Origin: an uncultured Victivallales bacterium
GTDB lineage: Bacteria; Verrucomicrobiota; Lentisphaeria; Oligosphaerales; JAFGRS01
DNA: 6,621 bases
NCBI GenBank assembly: GCA_903834675.1
Contig: CAILKC010000225.1
Location: 1-6,621, forward strand
Reading direction: 5' to 3'
Under the pieces are notes generated by a model. The model ran no database searches and was not told the origin of the DNA. It saw only the letters and a program-made list of their open reading frames with translations. The stretch's first letter is position 1; each line of letters opens with the position of its first letter. Below are positions 1 to 5,977 of this stretch, in pieces. The position numbers and the translations under genes were made by a program.

Positions 1-146
1 AGCCCGCTCCGGGCAGGTTCGCGGTATCCGCCGTCTCCTGGAGCCCGCGATGCCAAGCCCGCTCCGGGCAGGTTCGCGGTATCCGCCGTCTCCTGGAGCC
101 CGCGCTGCCAAGCCCGCTCCGGGCAGGTTCGCGGTATCCGCCGTCT
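1..146. repeat. 55-bp tandem repeat, at least 2.65 copies
   Basis: Copy 1 spans 1-55, copy 2 spans 56-110 and a partial third copy of 36 bases spans 111-146. Copies 1 and 2 differ at one base (A at 50, C at 105), and the partial copy is identical over its length. Each unit contains the small hairpin GCCCG-CTC-CGGGC. The array begins at the window edge, so the true copy number is unknown. It lies beyond the 3' end of the minus-strand hydrolase gene. The units are contiguous, with no variable spacers, so this is not a CRISPR array. Function is unknown; a minisatellite-like intergenic array is the simplest reading. Confidence 0.9.
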
Positions 147-169
147 GCAAGACCGCCGTCTGCAAGACC
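140..169. repeat. 15-bp direct repeat, two copies
   Basis: GCCGTCTGCAAGACC occurs at 140-154 and again at 155-169, directly abutting. It replaces the remainder of the third 55-bp unit and shares the CCGTCT core with it. It looks like a secondary small duplication at the end of the larger array. Confidence 0.85.
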
Positions 170-181
170 CAGAGACGGCGG
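153..181 (-). terminator. Hairpin downstream of the hydrolase gene, possible terminator
   Basis: CCGCCGTCT (153-161) and AGACGGCGG (173-181) form a perfect 9-bp stem with an 11-base loop. It starts about 37 bases after the stop codon of the minus-strand gene. There is no T tract on the downstream side, so it is not a standard intrinsic terminator. It may only stabilise the transcript end, or be a by-product of the repeats. Confidence 0.35.
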
Positions 182-217
182 AACCCCGAGACCGCCTCTT
201 CCAGGCCTGGCCTACGT

Positions 218-3133
218 TCAGGGCGCCGGTTCGACCAGCAGCAGCCGGTAGCCCAGGCCCGGTACCTCGAGGTTGAGGCGCTGGTCGGCCAGAACGACCT
301 CCGTCTTTGCGGGCCAGGCGTGTACCCGGGCCACCTTGGCCAGCTTCAAACCGGCGGGGTCCAGACGGACCGCGCCTGACCGCGCCTCGCGGGAGAGGTT
401 GGCCACCACCAGCAGCACCCGGCCATCGGGGCGCCGATAGCCGCTGACGATGACGTCCGGCAGCTCCGTGGCGGCCGGGGGCACCGCCGCAAAGTAGGGC
501 AGAAACTCACTCTCGACATAGCCAAACTCGTCCAGGGCCGCGTAGGCTTCATCGACCACGGCGAGGTTGCACCAGATACCCCAGACCGCCACATCGTGCG
601 CCAGCAACAAGCCCATCAGCCCCCGGGTCGGTTCAACCAGCTTGCGGTGCTCAGCGTCAAACTCCGGCAGAAAGTAGGGCAGGATGCCCCACTGACGGCC
701 CATGAATTCGGCCCGAAAGGTGTCCAGAGTGAACATATCCATGTAGCTGTCTTTGACCTTGCCGCGGAAGTGTTCCCCGTCGAGGTACGAGTCCTCGTAG
801 GCAAGGATGGGGATGGTGACCTTGCCCGACATGTGGGCCATGGTGAAGGTCTCGCGCGGCCAGGCCTTGGCCACGTTGTACATGCGGCGATAGAGAGCGC
901 GGTAGCCGAGAATCGGATAGGTCGGACGGCGTTTGCCGTCACGAAGGTAGCCGCACCCGGCCTCGAGGCTGACCGAGCCGTACGGGTGGGTGTTATCGTG
1001 GTACAGGCCGTCGATCCCGTAGCGCTCGGCGAACTGAGCGGTCTTACCCACGATGAAATCCGCGTAGTCCGCCCCGACCGGAGAGGCCATGGCGAAGGCC
1101 GCCCCGTAGGCCGCGACATCCGAAGAGCCGCTGTCCGCGCTGCCCATGGCCCAGGCTTTCGCGAAAAAGGGCCACTCCGCACAGGCGGCGGAAACGTAGC
1201 TCAGGCAGAGGTAGGGAACCGCTTTGACGCCCGTCGCATGCAGGGCGGCGATGCCCTGGTCGAACAGCTCCGGCGTGGTGGCCTCGGGGTAGCCGTAGTA
1301 GCGCAGCGAGTTAGGGCTTGGGCTGGGCCAGAGGATGCTGACGTTGCCGCCCTTGGCGGGCAGCAACCGCCACTTGCGCCAGTCCTTGGCGATAGGCTTC
1401 ACCGGGGTGGCCTGCAAGCCAAAACGGTACACCCAGTCCGCCGGCAGCTTCTGCCCTGCCGCCAGCAGATTCAGGCGCAGAACGACCTCGGCAGGAGCGC
1501 GCACAGTCTCGAACGCATTGCCGCTCTCACCATTGGGCCAGAACTGGTCCGATTCGCAGAACCAGAACAGGCCACGGTCGTTGTCGCCAAGCCAGGCGTA
1601 GGGGATGAAGGAAGCCTTGTCAACCACGCCGTCGCCGGGGGGCACAGCGCCTGCCGGGCCAGCCCAGTCCGCCGCCCAGCGGTGCCGGTACAGCGCCCGC
1701 TCGGCCTTCACCGGAATGTCGAGGCTGAACTGATCCAGGGCCAGGCCGGCAAACTCCGCCCCGCTCAGATCCACCACCAGCACCCCATCGTATTCGGCGG
1801 CGACTCGGACATTGAGCTTGACCGGCAGGTCGCCCGCGGTCCCAACCAGTTCGCCCGACCACTCGGCCCGGGTCGCCGAAGACGGGCCCGGGCGCAGCGC
1901 CTGCGCCGTCCAGGTGACGGGCTTGCCTGCCACCGCCGCCGTGAGGCTGATCGGCCGCGCCAGCAGGGGTTCGCCAGCCGAGGTAATCTGCACCGGCAGG
2001 ACCGCCGAGCCGAAATCGATCTCCCGGCCCCAACAACGGAACTGGGTCGCACCCGCCTGCAACGGCGTCCACGGGGGGATAACCCGATCCTCAAGGCCGT
2101 AGCGATTGCCGCGCCAGGTGGTCTCCGGTATGAGCGCGGGACGGCGCAGTTCGAAGGCGAGCTGGCCATCGAGCAGTACCGCCACGACCACCTCATACTC
2201 GCCCGGCTCCCGGGCGGGCAGCGCCAGGGTCTGGGACGCCTGCCCGGCGCTGAAGCCGATGGCCTCCGCCGCGGCTGGCAGGAGACCGCCGCGGCGGACC
2301 GCGGCGCAGCGCGCGCTCAGCCGGGCATCCTCGACATCGGCGCCGCCCGTGTTGACGCGGGCGATCACCTGCAGCGTGTCCGGCAGCAGCTCGAGCGTGA
2401 GGCTGGCCAGGTCCGCCGTCAACGGCGCGGCAAAGGCGTCGTTGCCCGCGTAGTGGGCCGCAATGTGCGCCGCACTGAGCGGCCGATCGTAGATCCGCAC
2501 CTCGTCGATCAGAGAGGCGCTCTGGCGCGGCAGATGCCAGGGGTGGTCGCCGATACGGAAGCGTTCACCAAGGGCTATGGGCAGACTGCCAGAGACGGGC
2601 AGACTGCCGGCGGGTTTGCCGTCGACGTAGGTCATCACGCCCAGCGGCGACCACGTCCCGGCAAGGTGGTGCCACTGGCCCGGCTTCCAGTCCTTGACGT
2701 CGAAGGCGCTGCTGCTGTAGGGCCCGTTGATGTTCGCGCAGGTCAGCGTAAGCAACCGCGTCCCATCGTAGTACTTGTAGAGGTACAGGGCGCCCTCGTT
2801 ACGGGTGTCGAAGAAGACGTGGAACTCCGTATCCTCAGGCTTCCAGTCCAAGGGGCAGACCCACATCTCCACCGTGCCACCGGCCGGCGTCAGCAGCCCT
2901 GCGGTTGGGTAGTCGACGTAACCCGTTCCAGGCCCCGACTTCAGCGCCTTGCCGACTCGGCCCGGGGCGAGTTCTGGCTTGCCGTCTGGCGCACCGGCCA
3001 CCCTGCCATCGCGGCCGATTCCATCGAAACCCTCATCGTAGGACACGCTGAGCACCGGCCTGGGCTGGGCCAGTGCCGACCCGCAGAGCATCCCGAGACC
3101 CGCCACCCACGCCAAGGCACAGCATCGTTGCAT
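218..3133 (-). CDS. Secreted LamG-domain, GH123-like glycoside hydrolase
   Basis: A 971-residue protein, probably exported to hydrolyse or bind a polysaccharide. Residues 1-22 form a signal peptide (hydrophobic WVAGLGMLCGSALA, likely cut after ALA). Residues about 25-233 look like a LamG/concanavalin A-like domain, with TVEMWVCP at 87-94, GQWHHLAGTW near 152-161 and SLIDEVRIYDRPLS near 207-220. Residues about 335-590 match the beta-sandwich that precedes GH123-type catalytic domains, with DRVIPPWTPLQ and the hallmark WLGDNDRGLFWFCESDQFWP at 514-533. Residues about 595-870 resemble a TIM-barrel, with candidate acidic residues D713 in GLYHDN and E780-D781; which are catalytic is not settled. 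Residues about 885-971 form a C-terminal beta domain. The ATG at 3133 is preceded by GGGGGTG with a 4-base gap. It stands alone on its strand. The substrate cannot be told, and the family assignment is from remembered motifs. Confidence 0.8.
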   Translation of the reverse strand: MQRCCALAWVAGLGMLCGSALAQPRPVLSVSYDEGFDGIGRDGRVAGAPDGKPELAPGRVGKALKSGPGTGYVDYPTAGLLTPAGGTVEMWVCPLDWKPEDTEFHVFFDTRNEGALYLYKYYDGTRLLTLTCANINGPYSSSAFDVKDWKPGQWHHLAGTWSPLGVMTYVDGKPAGSLPVSGSLPIALGERFRIGDHPWHLPRQSASLIDEVRIYDRPLSAAHIAAHYAGNDAFAAPLTADLASLTLELLPDTLQVIARVNTGGADVEDARLSARCAAVRRGGLLPAAAEAIGFSAGQASQTLALPAREPGEYEVVVAVLLDGQLAFELRRPALIPETTWRGNRYGLEDRVIPPWTPLQAGATQFRCWGREIDFGSAVLPVQITSAGEPLLARPISLTAAVAGKPVTWTAQALRPGPSSATRAEWSGELVGTAGDLPVKLNVRVAAEYDGVLVVDLSGAEFAGLALDQFSLDIPVKAERALYRHRWAADWAGPAGAVPPGDGVVDKASFIPYAWLGDNDRGLFWFCESDQFWPNGESGNAFETVRAPAEVVLRLNLLAAGQKLPADWVYRFGLQATPVKPIAKDWRKWRLLPAKGGNVSILWPSPSPNSLRYYGYPEATTPELFDQGIAALHATGVKAVPYLCLSYVSAACAEWPFFAKAWAMGSADSGSSDVAAYGAAFAMASPVGADYADFIVGKTAQFAERYGIDGLYHDNTHPYGSVSLEAGCGYLRDGKRRPTYPILGYRALYRRMYNVAKAWPRETFTMAHMSGKVTIPILAYEDSYLDGEHFRGKVKDSYMDMFTLDTFRAEFMGRQWGILPYFLPEFDAEHRKLVEPTRGLMGLLLAHDVAVWGIWCNLAVVDEAYAALDEFGYVESEFLPYFAAVPPAATELPDVIVSGYRRPDGRVLLVVANLSREARSGAVRLDPAGLKLAKVARVHAWPAKTEVVLADQRLNLEVPGLGYRLLLVEPAP

Positions 3134-3137
3134 CGCT

Positions 3138-3144
3138 CACCCCC
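3138..3144 (-). promoter_or_regulatory. Ribosome binding site of the hydrolase gene
   Basis: Read on the minus strand, GGGGGTG sits four bases before the ATG at 3133. It pairs well with the 16S rRNA tail, allowing one G-U pair. It supports this start over an upstream ATG at 3146, which is out of frame. Confidence 0.6.
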
Positions 3145-3163
3145 ATCTTGAGCCTCGTTCCGA

Positions 3164-3260
3164 AACCGCGGCCGACCAGGGAACCGCGGCGGCAGGCGTA
3201 CTATGTGGCCCCAGCCACCACTCTGCCAGGCGGCATGACCTGCCCTCGGAAAACCGCGGC
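3164..3260. repeat. Three copies of AACCGCGGC upstream of the hydrolase
   Basis: The 9-mer occurs at 3164-3172, 3182-3190 and 3252-3260, all on the same strand. Each contains the palindrome CCGCGG. The first two start 18 bases apart, and all lie 30-130 bases upstream of the hydrolase start. They could be binding sites for a regulator of that gene, but nothing here names the regulator, and GC-rich sequence makes short GC words common. Confidence 0.35.
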
Positions 3261-3265
3261 GCGGC

Positions 3266-3339
3266 GGCTTCAAGAAGCCTTCGGCGACAGGACTTCGCGG
3301 GTTGGGCGAAGCTCCGGCCTGCTTTCCTTCATGGAAAGC
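3266..3339. other. Three consecutive perfect hairpins
   Basis: In 74 bases there are three perfect inverted repeats: GGCTTC/GAAGCC (3266-3271 with 3274-3279), CTTCGC/GCGAAG (3293-3298 with 3306-3311), and GCTTTCC/GGAAAGC (3321-3327 with 3333-3339). They lie between the hydrolase start and the tRNA. They may fold in a long 5' leader of the hydrolase mRNA or form a small structured RNA. No T tract follows any of them on either strand, so they do not look like terminators. Confidence 0.4.
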
Positions 3340-3352
3340 CCCCGCCACGCAC

Positions 3353-3380
3353 TTGAAAGCGCAACTCTCGGCGATACCTT
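3353..3380 (+). promoter_or_regulatory. Candidate promoter of the tRNA gene
   Basis: TTGAAA (3353-3358) is a good -35 element. After 16 bases, TACCTT (3375-3380) is a poor -10 with three of six consensus bases. The position fits a start a few bases before the tRNA 5' end at 3392. The evidence is the location plus the -35. Confidence 0.4.
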
Positions 3381-3391
3381 ATGCCCCACGT

Positions 3392-3467
3392 GCTCCTGTA
3401 GCTCAGCTGGTAGAGCAACTGACTCTTAATCAGTGGGTCGACGGTTCGAATCCGCCCGGGGGCACCA
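3392..3467 (+). tRNA. tRNA-Lys (anticodon CTT)
   Basis: A complete 76-base cloverleaf. The acceptor stem (3392-3398 with 3457-3463) has seven pairs, two of them G-U. The D stem is GCTC/GAGC (3401-3404 with 3413-3416). The anticodon stem (3418-3422 with 3430-3434) is perfect, with loop CTCTTAA giving anticodon CTT at 3425-3427, which reads AAG lysine codons. The variable loop has five bases. The T loop TTCGAAT (3445-3451) is canonical. The T stem GACGG/CCGCC has one A-C mismatch (3441 with 3455). The discriminator is A and CCA is encoded at 3465-3467. Such 3' ends are frequent integration sites, which is relevant to the restriction genes downstream. Confidence 0.96.
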
Positions 3468-3504
3468 GTTTAGCTTCAAACGCCGTTCCGGCGCTTCCCC
3501 TTGC

Positions 3505-3526
3505 AAGGCCTTGATTGGCCTTCTTT
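3505..3526 (+). terminator. Candidate intrinsic terminator of tRNA-Lys
   Basis: AAGGCC (3505-3510) and GGCCTT (3517-3522) form a 6-bp stem with a 6-base loop, followed by CTTTGTTG, a mildly T-rich tail. It lies 37 bases after the tRNA. A smaller hairpin CGCCG/CGGCG (3481-3485 with 3489-3493) precedes it. The stem is short, so confidence is moderate. Confidence 0.45.
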
Positions 3527-3726
3527 GTTGCCTCCAACAACAACAAATAACAACAAGCCTGCCGTGCGTAACCCAGGCTCAACCGAGGCAAGCGCCCGGT
3601 GCTGTTGTTGGGGTCGGCAACAACAACCCCCGCCGAAATCGCCCCCCCGTCAGTGGCCCGCCGATAGGCCATAGGCGCGTCCCGTCACCGCCGCGCCGAC
3701 CCCGATTGTTGTTATTTGTTGTTGTG
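3525..3726. repeat. Alternating GTT/CAA blocks with a 19-bp inverted repeat
   Basis: CAACAACAAATAACAACAA at 3538-3556 is perfectly repeated in inverse orientation at 3706-3724, with 149 bases between. Shorter blocks alternate in strand: TTGTTG (3525-3530) facing CAACAA (3535-3540) across a 4-base loop, and GTTGTTG (3604-3610) facing CAACAAC (3618-3624) across 7 bases. GGGGTCGGC (3610-3618) also has its complement at 3695-3703, and AGCCTG/CAGGCT pair at 3556-3561 with 3574-3579. The interior is GC-rich and has no gene. It could be a small terminal-inverted-repeat element, a cruciform-forming protein-binding site, or a structured RNA. No known family is recognised. Confidence 0.75.
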
Positions 3727-3942
3727 ACCGGCGCCGAACAGGCCCCCGTAACTGCCCCTACCAGGTGCCGCTGTCCGCAAGCGGTCCCTGTCCATTCCGC
3801 GCCAGTCGCAACCGTCCAGGGCCGCACGTCGAGCGCGGTCGTTGTTGCGCCAGGGCACGGCAAAGACCTCGCGGTGCCCCTCTGGCGTGTCCCAGCATAG
3901 CCCGTGACCCTTGGGCCGGTAAGTAGAGAAGCCGGTGCCCAA
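3712..3942 (-). other. Unrecognised minus-strand open frame, possible small gene or remnant
   Basis: A frame open from about 4026 down to a TAA at 3712-3714. With the TTG at 3942 as start it would give 76 residues. The segment HGLCWDTPEGHREVFAVPWR has a composition more like real protein than most chance frames here, and codons there mostly end in G or C. Its stop lies inside the right arm of the 19-bp inverted repeat, and its upstream part runs antisense to the proposed promoter of the restriction genes. I see no ribosome binding site before the TTG and no recognisable family. It may be a decayed gene end or chance. Otherwise the 3727-3972 stretch shows nothing beyond another CGTTGTTG block near 3840. 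Confidence 0.2.
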
Positions 3943-3972
3943 GGGCGCCCCTGCGCGGTCTTGGGCTTCAGG

Positions 3973-4000
3973 TTGCGCCGGCCGCGCCGGCTCGTATAGT
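3973..4000 (+). promoter_or_regulatory. Candidate promoter of the restriction-modification genes
   Basis: TTGCGC (3973-3978) and TATAGT (3995-4000) are spaced by 16 bases. The -10 matches five of six consensus bases and the -35 three of six. The spacer holds two GCCGGC palindromes (3977-3982 and 3986-3991), nine bases apart, that could serve as an operator. The start would fall near 4007, leaving a leader of about 48 bases before the endonuclease ATG. Confidence 0.4.
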
Positions 4001-4054
4001 GGGGGCCGTGGCGTCGCGCCCGAACTCTATTGCAGGCAATCAGAGGGCTGGAGA

Positions 4055-4648
4055 ATGTCGCTCGATATGATTCCGCGGAAACTCCGCGACCTGTATGAGG
4101 TCCACCAATGGCGCCACGCCTGCGCCATCCTGCACAACGACTTCCCCCGTGAACTGGCGGATATCGTGGACGTGCTCACGCGGTTCCGTCTGCCAAAAAG
4201 CGGGCTGGTCAAGGCGGGGGGCAACAAGAACCCGGCGACCAGCGGCTGGATAGACGGCCAATTCTACGCGAAGGGGTGGACCGAGAAGCAGTTCGGCGTA
4301 ACTCTTACGGTTGACGGTGACTCGCGCGAGTCACCGACGCACGGCATCGACTGCTTTCGGAACAAGGTCGGGCTGGAAATCGAGTGGAACAACAAAGACC
4401 CGTTCTTTGACCGCGACTTGAATAACTTCCGACTGCTGCACTCAATAGATGCCCTGTCGGTCGGCGTCATCGTGACGCGGTGCGACGAGTTGCAGGCTAT
4501 ATTCGACCAGCTTGGGCGTGGTGGGTCGTTCGGTATGGCCACGACCCACATGAGCAAGCTGCTACCCAAGATTAGCGGCGGCGGTGGCGGCGGCGGCCCA
4601 CTGCTGGTGTTCGGTATCACGAGGAAACTGTATGTCGAGGACTGCTGA
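4055..4648 (+). CDS. BglII/BstYI-family type II restriction endonuclease
   Basis: A 197-residue enzyme expected to cleave double-stranded DNA at a GATC-centred palindrome in the cytoplasm (family members cut AGATCT or RGATCY). The core GIDCFRNKVGLEIEWNNKD (97-115) has D99, then E108 and E110. The D-to-E spacing of nine matches the published BglII active site (D84, E93, Q95), with Glu in place of the final Gln. Other family segments are the FFDRDLNNFRLL stretch (117-128), VGVIVTRCDEL (136-146) and a seven-glycine run (174-180) before PLLVFGI. The length fits the family. The ATG at 4055 has AGAGGG seven bases upstream. A frame-extending GTG at 3935 lies before the promoter and adds residues unlike the family, so it is not used. 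The methyltransferase overlaps its end by 17 bases. Exact site specificity is inference. Confidence 0.88.
   Translation: MSLDMIPRKLRDLYEVHQWRHACAILHNDFPRELADIVDVLTRFRLPKSGLVKAGGNKNPATSGWIDGQFYAKGWTEKQFGVTLTVDGDSRESPTHGIDCFRNKVGLEIEWNNKDPFFDRDLNNFRLLHSIDALSVGVIVTRCDELQAIFDQLGRGGSFGMATTHMSKLLPKISGGGGGGGPLLVFGITRKLYVEDC
4621..4626 (+). promoter_or_regulatory. Ribosome binding site of the methyltransferase, inside the endonuclease gene
   Basis: GAGGAA ends five bases before the ATG at 4632 and lies within the last codons of the endonuclease. It decides the methyltransferase start: the earlier in-frame ATG at 4584 encodes the endonuclease polyglycine region in another frame. The layout suggests translational coupling of the two genes. 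Confidence 0.65.
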
Positions 4649-5429
4649 AGACACTGACCGGTCAGCCGCCGAAGACCTACGCGCCAAGATAGCCGGGCCA
4701 TACGCCACCATCCTGGCTGACCCGCCCTGGCGCTTCGACAACCGCACCGGCAAGATGGCGCCCGAGCATCGGCGCCTACTTCGCTACCCGACGATGGAAC
4801 TGGACGAGATATGCGCGCTGCCAGTCGCACAGCTCGCGGCGAAGCCGGCGCACCTGTACCTGTGGGTACCTAACGCCCTTTTGCCGCTGGGCCTGCAGGT
4901 GATGGCGGCCTGGGGGTTCACCTACAAAGGCAATCTGGTGTGGTACAAGGTGCGCAAGGATGGCGGGCCGGACGGGCGCGGCGTCGGCTTCTACTTCCGC
5001 AACGTCACCGAGCTGGTGCTTTTCGGCACTCGGGGCAGCATGCGCACGCTCCCGCCAGGGCGCCGACAGGTGAACATCCTGAGTACGCAGAAGCGCGAGC
5101 ACTCGCGCAAGCCTGACGAGCTTTACCCGATCATCGAGGCCTGTTCGCCGGGGCCGCGCTTGGAGCTGTTCGCCAGGTTCGCCAGGCGAGGGTGGGCGCA
5201 GTGGGGCAACGAAGACGTGGAACGCAACAGCCTGGCCGGAGTGGCGGAACGCAACGGCCATACAGACCCGGCGCTTAGACCGACCGAAGCACCTCGCAGC
5301 TATACGGCCACGGCCGCGGCAGTACGGCAGGAGCAGGGAAGCGGGACGCGCAGACGCGCGGCCAAGACAGTGGCTCTACCGCACATGCTGCCGGGGCTAC
5401 TCCTTGCGGAAGCCGCGGATGGTGGCTGA
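4632..5429 (+). CDS. MT-A70-family DNA N6-adenine methyltransferase
   Basis: A 265-residue SAM-dependent enzyme expected to methylate adenine in the endonuclease target, protecting host DNA. The catalytic DPPW is at 30-33, in ATILADPPWRFDN. Further family marks are YLWVPNALL (76-84), VWYKVRKDG (103-111), the segment REHSRKPDELYPIIE (155-169) and RLELFAR..GWAQWGNE (176-194), which fits the C-terminal cofactor-binding side in this permuted family. Residues from about 205 onward are Ala/Arg-rich with no recognisable motif and look like an added tail; the rest has the usual phage-type size. It overlaps the endonuclease by 17 bases. MT-A70 also includes orphan phage methylases and RNA methylases; the tight pairing favours restriction-modification. 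BglII's own partner is, from memory, an N4-cytosine enzyme, so this would be a different pairing. Confidence 0.87.
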   Translation: MSRTAEDTDRSAAEDLRAKIAGPYATILADPPWRFDNRTGKMAPEHRRLLRYPTMELDEICALPVAQLAAKPAHLYLWVPNALLPLGLQVMAAWGFTYKGNLVWYKVRKDGGPDGRGVGFYFRNVTELVLFGTRGSMRTLPPGRRQVNILSTQKREHSRKPDELYPIIEACSPGPRLELFARFARRGWAQWGNEDVERNSLAGVAERNGHTDPALRPTEAPRSYTATAAAVRQEQGSGTRRRAAKTVALPHMLPGLLLAEAADGG

Positions 5430-5433
5430 CGCC

Positions 5434-5452
5434 GGGCGCCACGGCCGCGCCC
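5434..5452 (+). terminator. GC-rich hairpin right after the methyltransferase stop
   Basis: GGGCGC (5434-5439) and GCGCCC (5447-5452) form a 6-bp stem with a 7-base loop, four bases past the TGA. No T tract follows, so it would be an atypical terminator or an mRNA end stabiliser. Confidence 0.3.
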
Positions 5453-5858
5453 CTACACGGCTGCGTCTCAGCCCGCGGGCTTCTGGCCCACGACGCGCGG
5501 GGCATTGGCTCTGGGAACGTCCTTGTCACGTTGGGCCTTCAGATTGTCGCCCAACACGTACCGAACCGCCTGGGTGGGCTTCGCGCAGTCCAGGTAGCGG
5601 CTCGGCGCCGCCCGCGACCACTATGCCCTGAACGCCGGACGCAAAGCCCCGACCAGTGTGAACATGGCACGTCTGCGGTGGAAATGCCGCCGCAGCGCAA
5701 GGTCTCGCAGACGTTCAAACGCGCGACCCGAGCGAAGGGGGCGGCGTCGGCAGACCAGTTGGAGTTCGGCGATAGCCTCAAGGGCGGCTGACAGCGCGCA
5801 TCGGTGGCCCCTGCCGGTGTGTACCGGACACAGAGCGTCCGCCTGCGGCTTGCCAGGT
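5453..5858. other. Stretch without a convincing gene, two weak coding remnants
   Basis: No frame here has a recognisable family or a good ribosome binding site. Two weak candidates are worth noting. On the minus strand, 5620 down to a TGA at 5468-5470 is a 50-codon open frame with protein-like composition (KPTQAVRYVLGDNLKAQRDK) but no ATG; upstream it is closed by a TAG at 5621-5623. On the plus strand, ATG 5684 to TGA 5791 would encode 35 residues (start MPPQRKVSQTFKRATRAKGA) with mostly G/C-ending codons and GGTGGA shortly before it. Either could be the tail of a decayed gene; neither is called. Confidence 0.3.
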
Positions 5859-5888
5859 TTGACTCGGTGCCGTTCCCGCGCAACTAAT
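5859..5888 (+). promoter_or_regulatory. Candidate plus-strand promoter
   Basis: TTGACT (5859-5864) and ACTAAT (5883-5888) with an 18-base spacer match five and four of six consensus bases. It would fire into the structured non-coding region to the right. No gene within the window is obviously served by it. Confidence 0.3.
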
Positions 5889-5911
5889 GTAATGGCAGTC
5901 GGTTATAGTAT

Positions 5912-5920
5912 ATTATAGCA
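5912..5920 (-). promoter_or_regulatory. Perfect extended -10 on the minus strand, in an AT-rich island
   Basis: On the minus strand the sequence reads TGCTATAAT, a full TGn extended -10. It sits in a segment (5884-5950) that is strikingly AT-rich against its surroundings. No clear -35 is seen. A transcript from it would run leftward, antisense toward the restriction genes. The island also holds the small hairpin AATAGC/GCTATT (5928-5933 with 5940-5945). AT-rich DNA yields -10 matches by chance. Confidence 0.3.
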
Positions 5921-5977
5921 CGTAATTAATAGCTTAACCGCTATTTAAGGTACGAGAAACAGCCGCTAATCATCCCG

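Noticed and set aside
1..146. CRISPR array
   Set aside because: The units are contiguous and near-identical with no unique spacers between them.
596..3151. An 851-codon open frame on the plus strand, antisense to the hydrolase
   Set aside because: Long antisense frames are common opposite GC-rich genes. The translation is Arg/Gly/Ala-rich with no family motifs, while the minus strand shows a signal peptide and known domains.
3205..3240. Sigma-54 promoter for the hydrolase (TGGCAG on the minus strand)
   Set aside because: The required GC-containing -12 element is missing at the right spacing.
3302..3514. A 70-codon plus-strand frame containing VAQLVEQLTLNQWVDGSNPP
   Set aside because: This is the familiar false protein obtained by translating a tRNA gene; it covers the tRNA-Lys.
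3935..4054. Upstream GTG start extending the endonuclease by 40 residues
   Set aside because: It precedes the candidate promoter, has no good ribosome binding site, and the extra residues are Gly/Arg/Ala-rich and unlike the family. The ATG at 4055 has AGAGGG at proper spacing.
4584..4631. Earlier ATG for the methyltransferase
   Set aside because: It starts in the repetitive glycine codons of the endonuclease and lacks a ribosome binding site, whereas the ATG at 4632 has GAGGAA five bases upstream.
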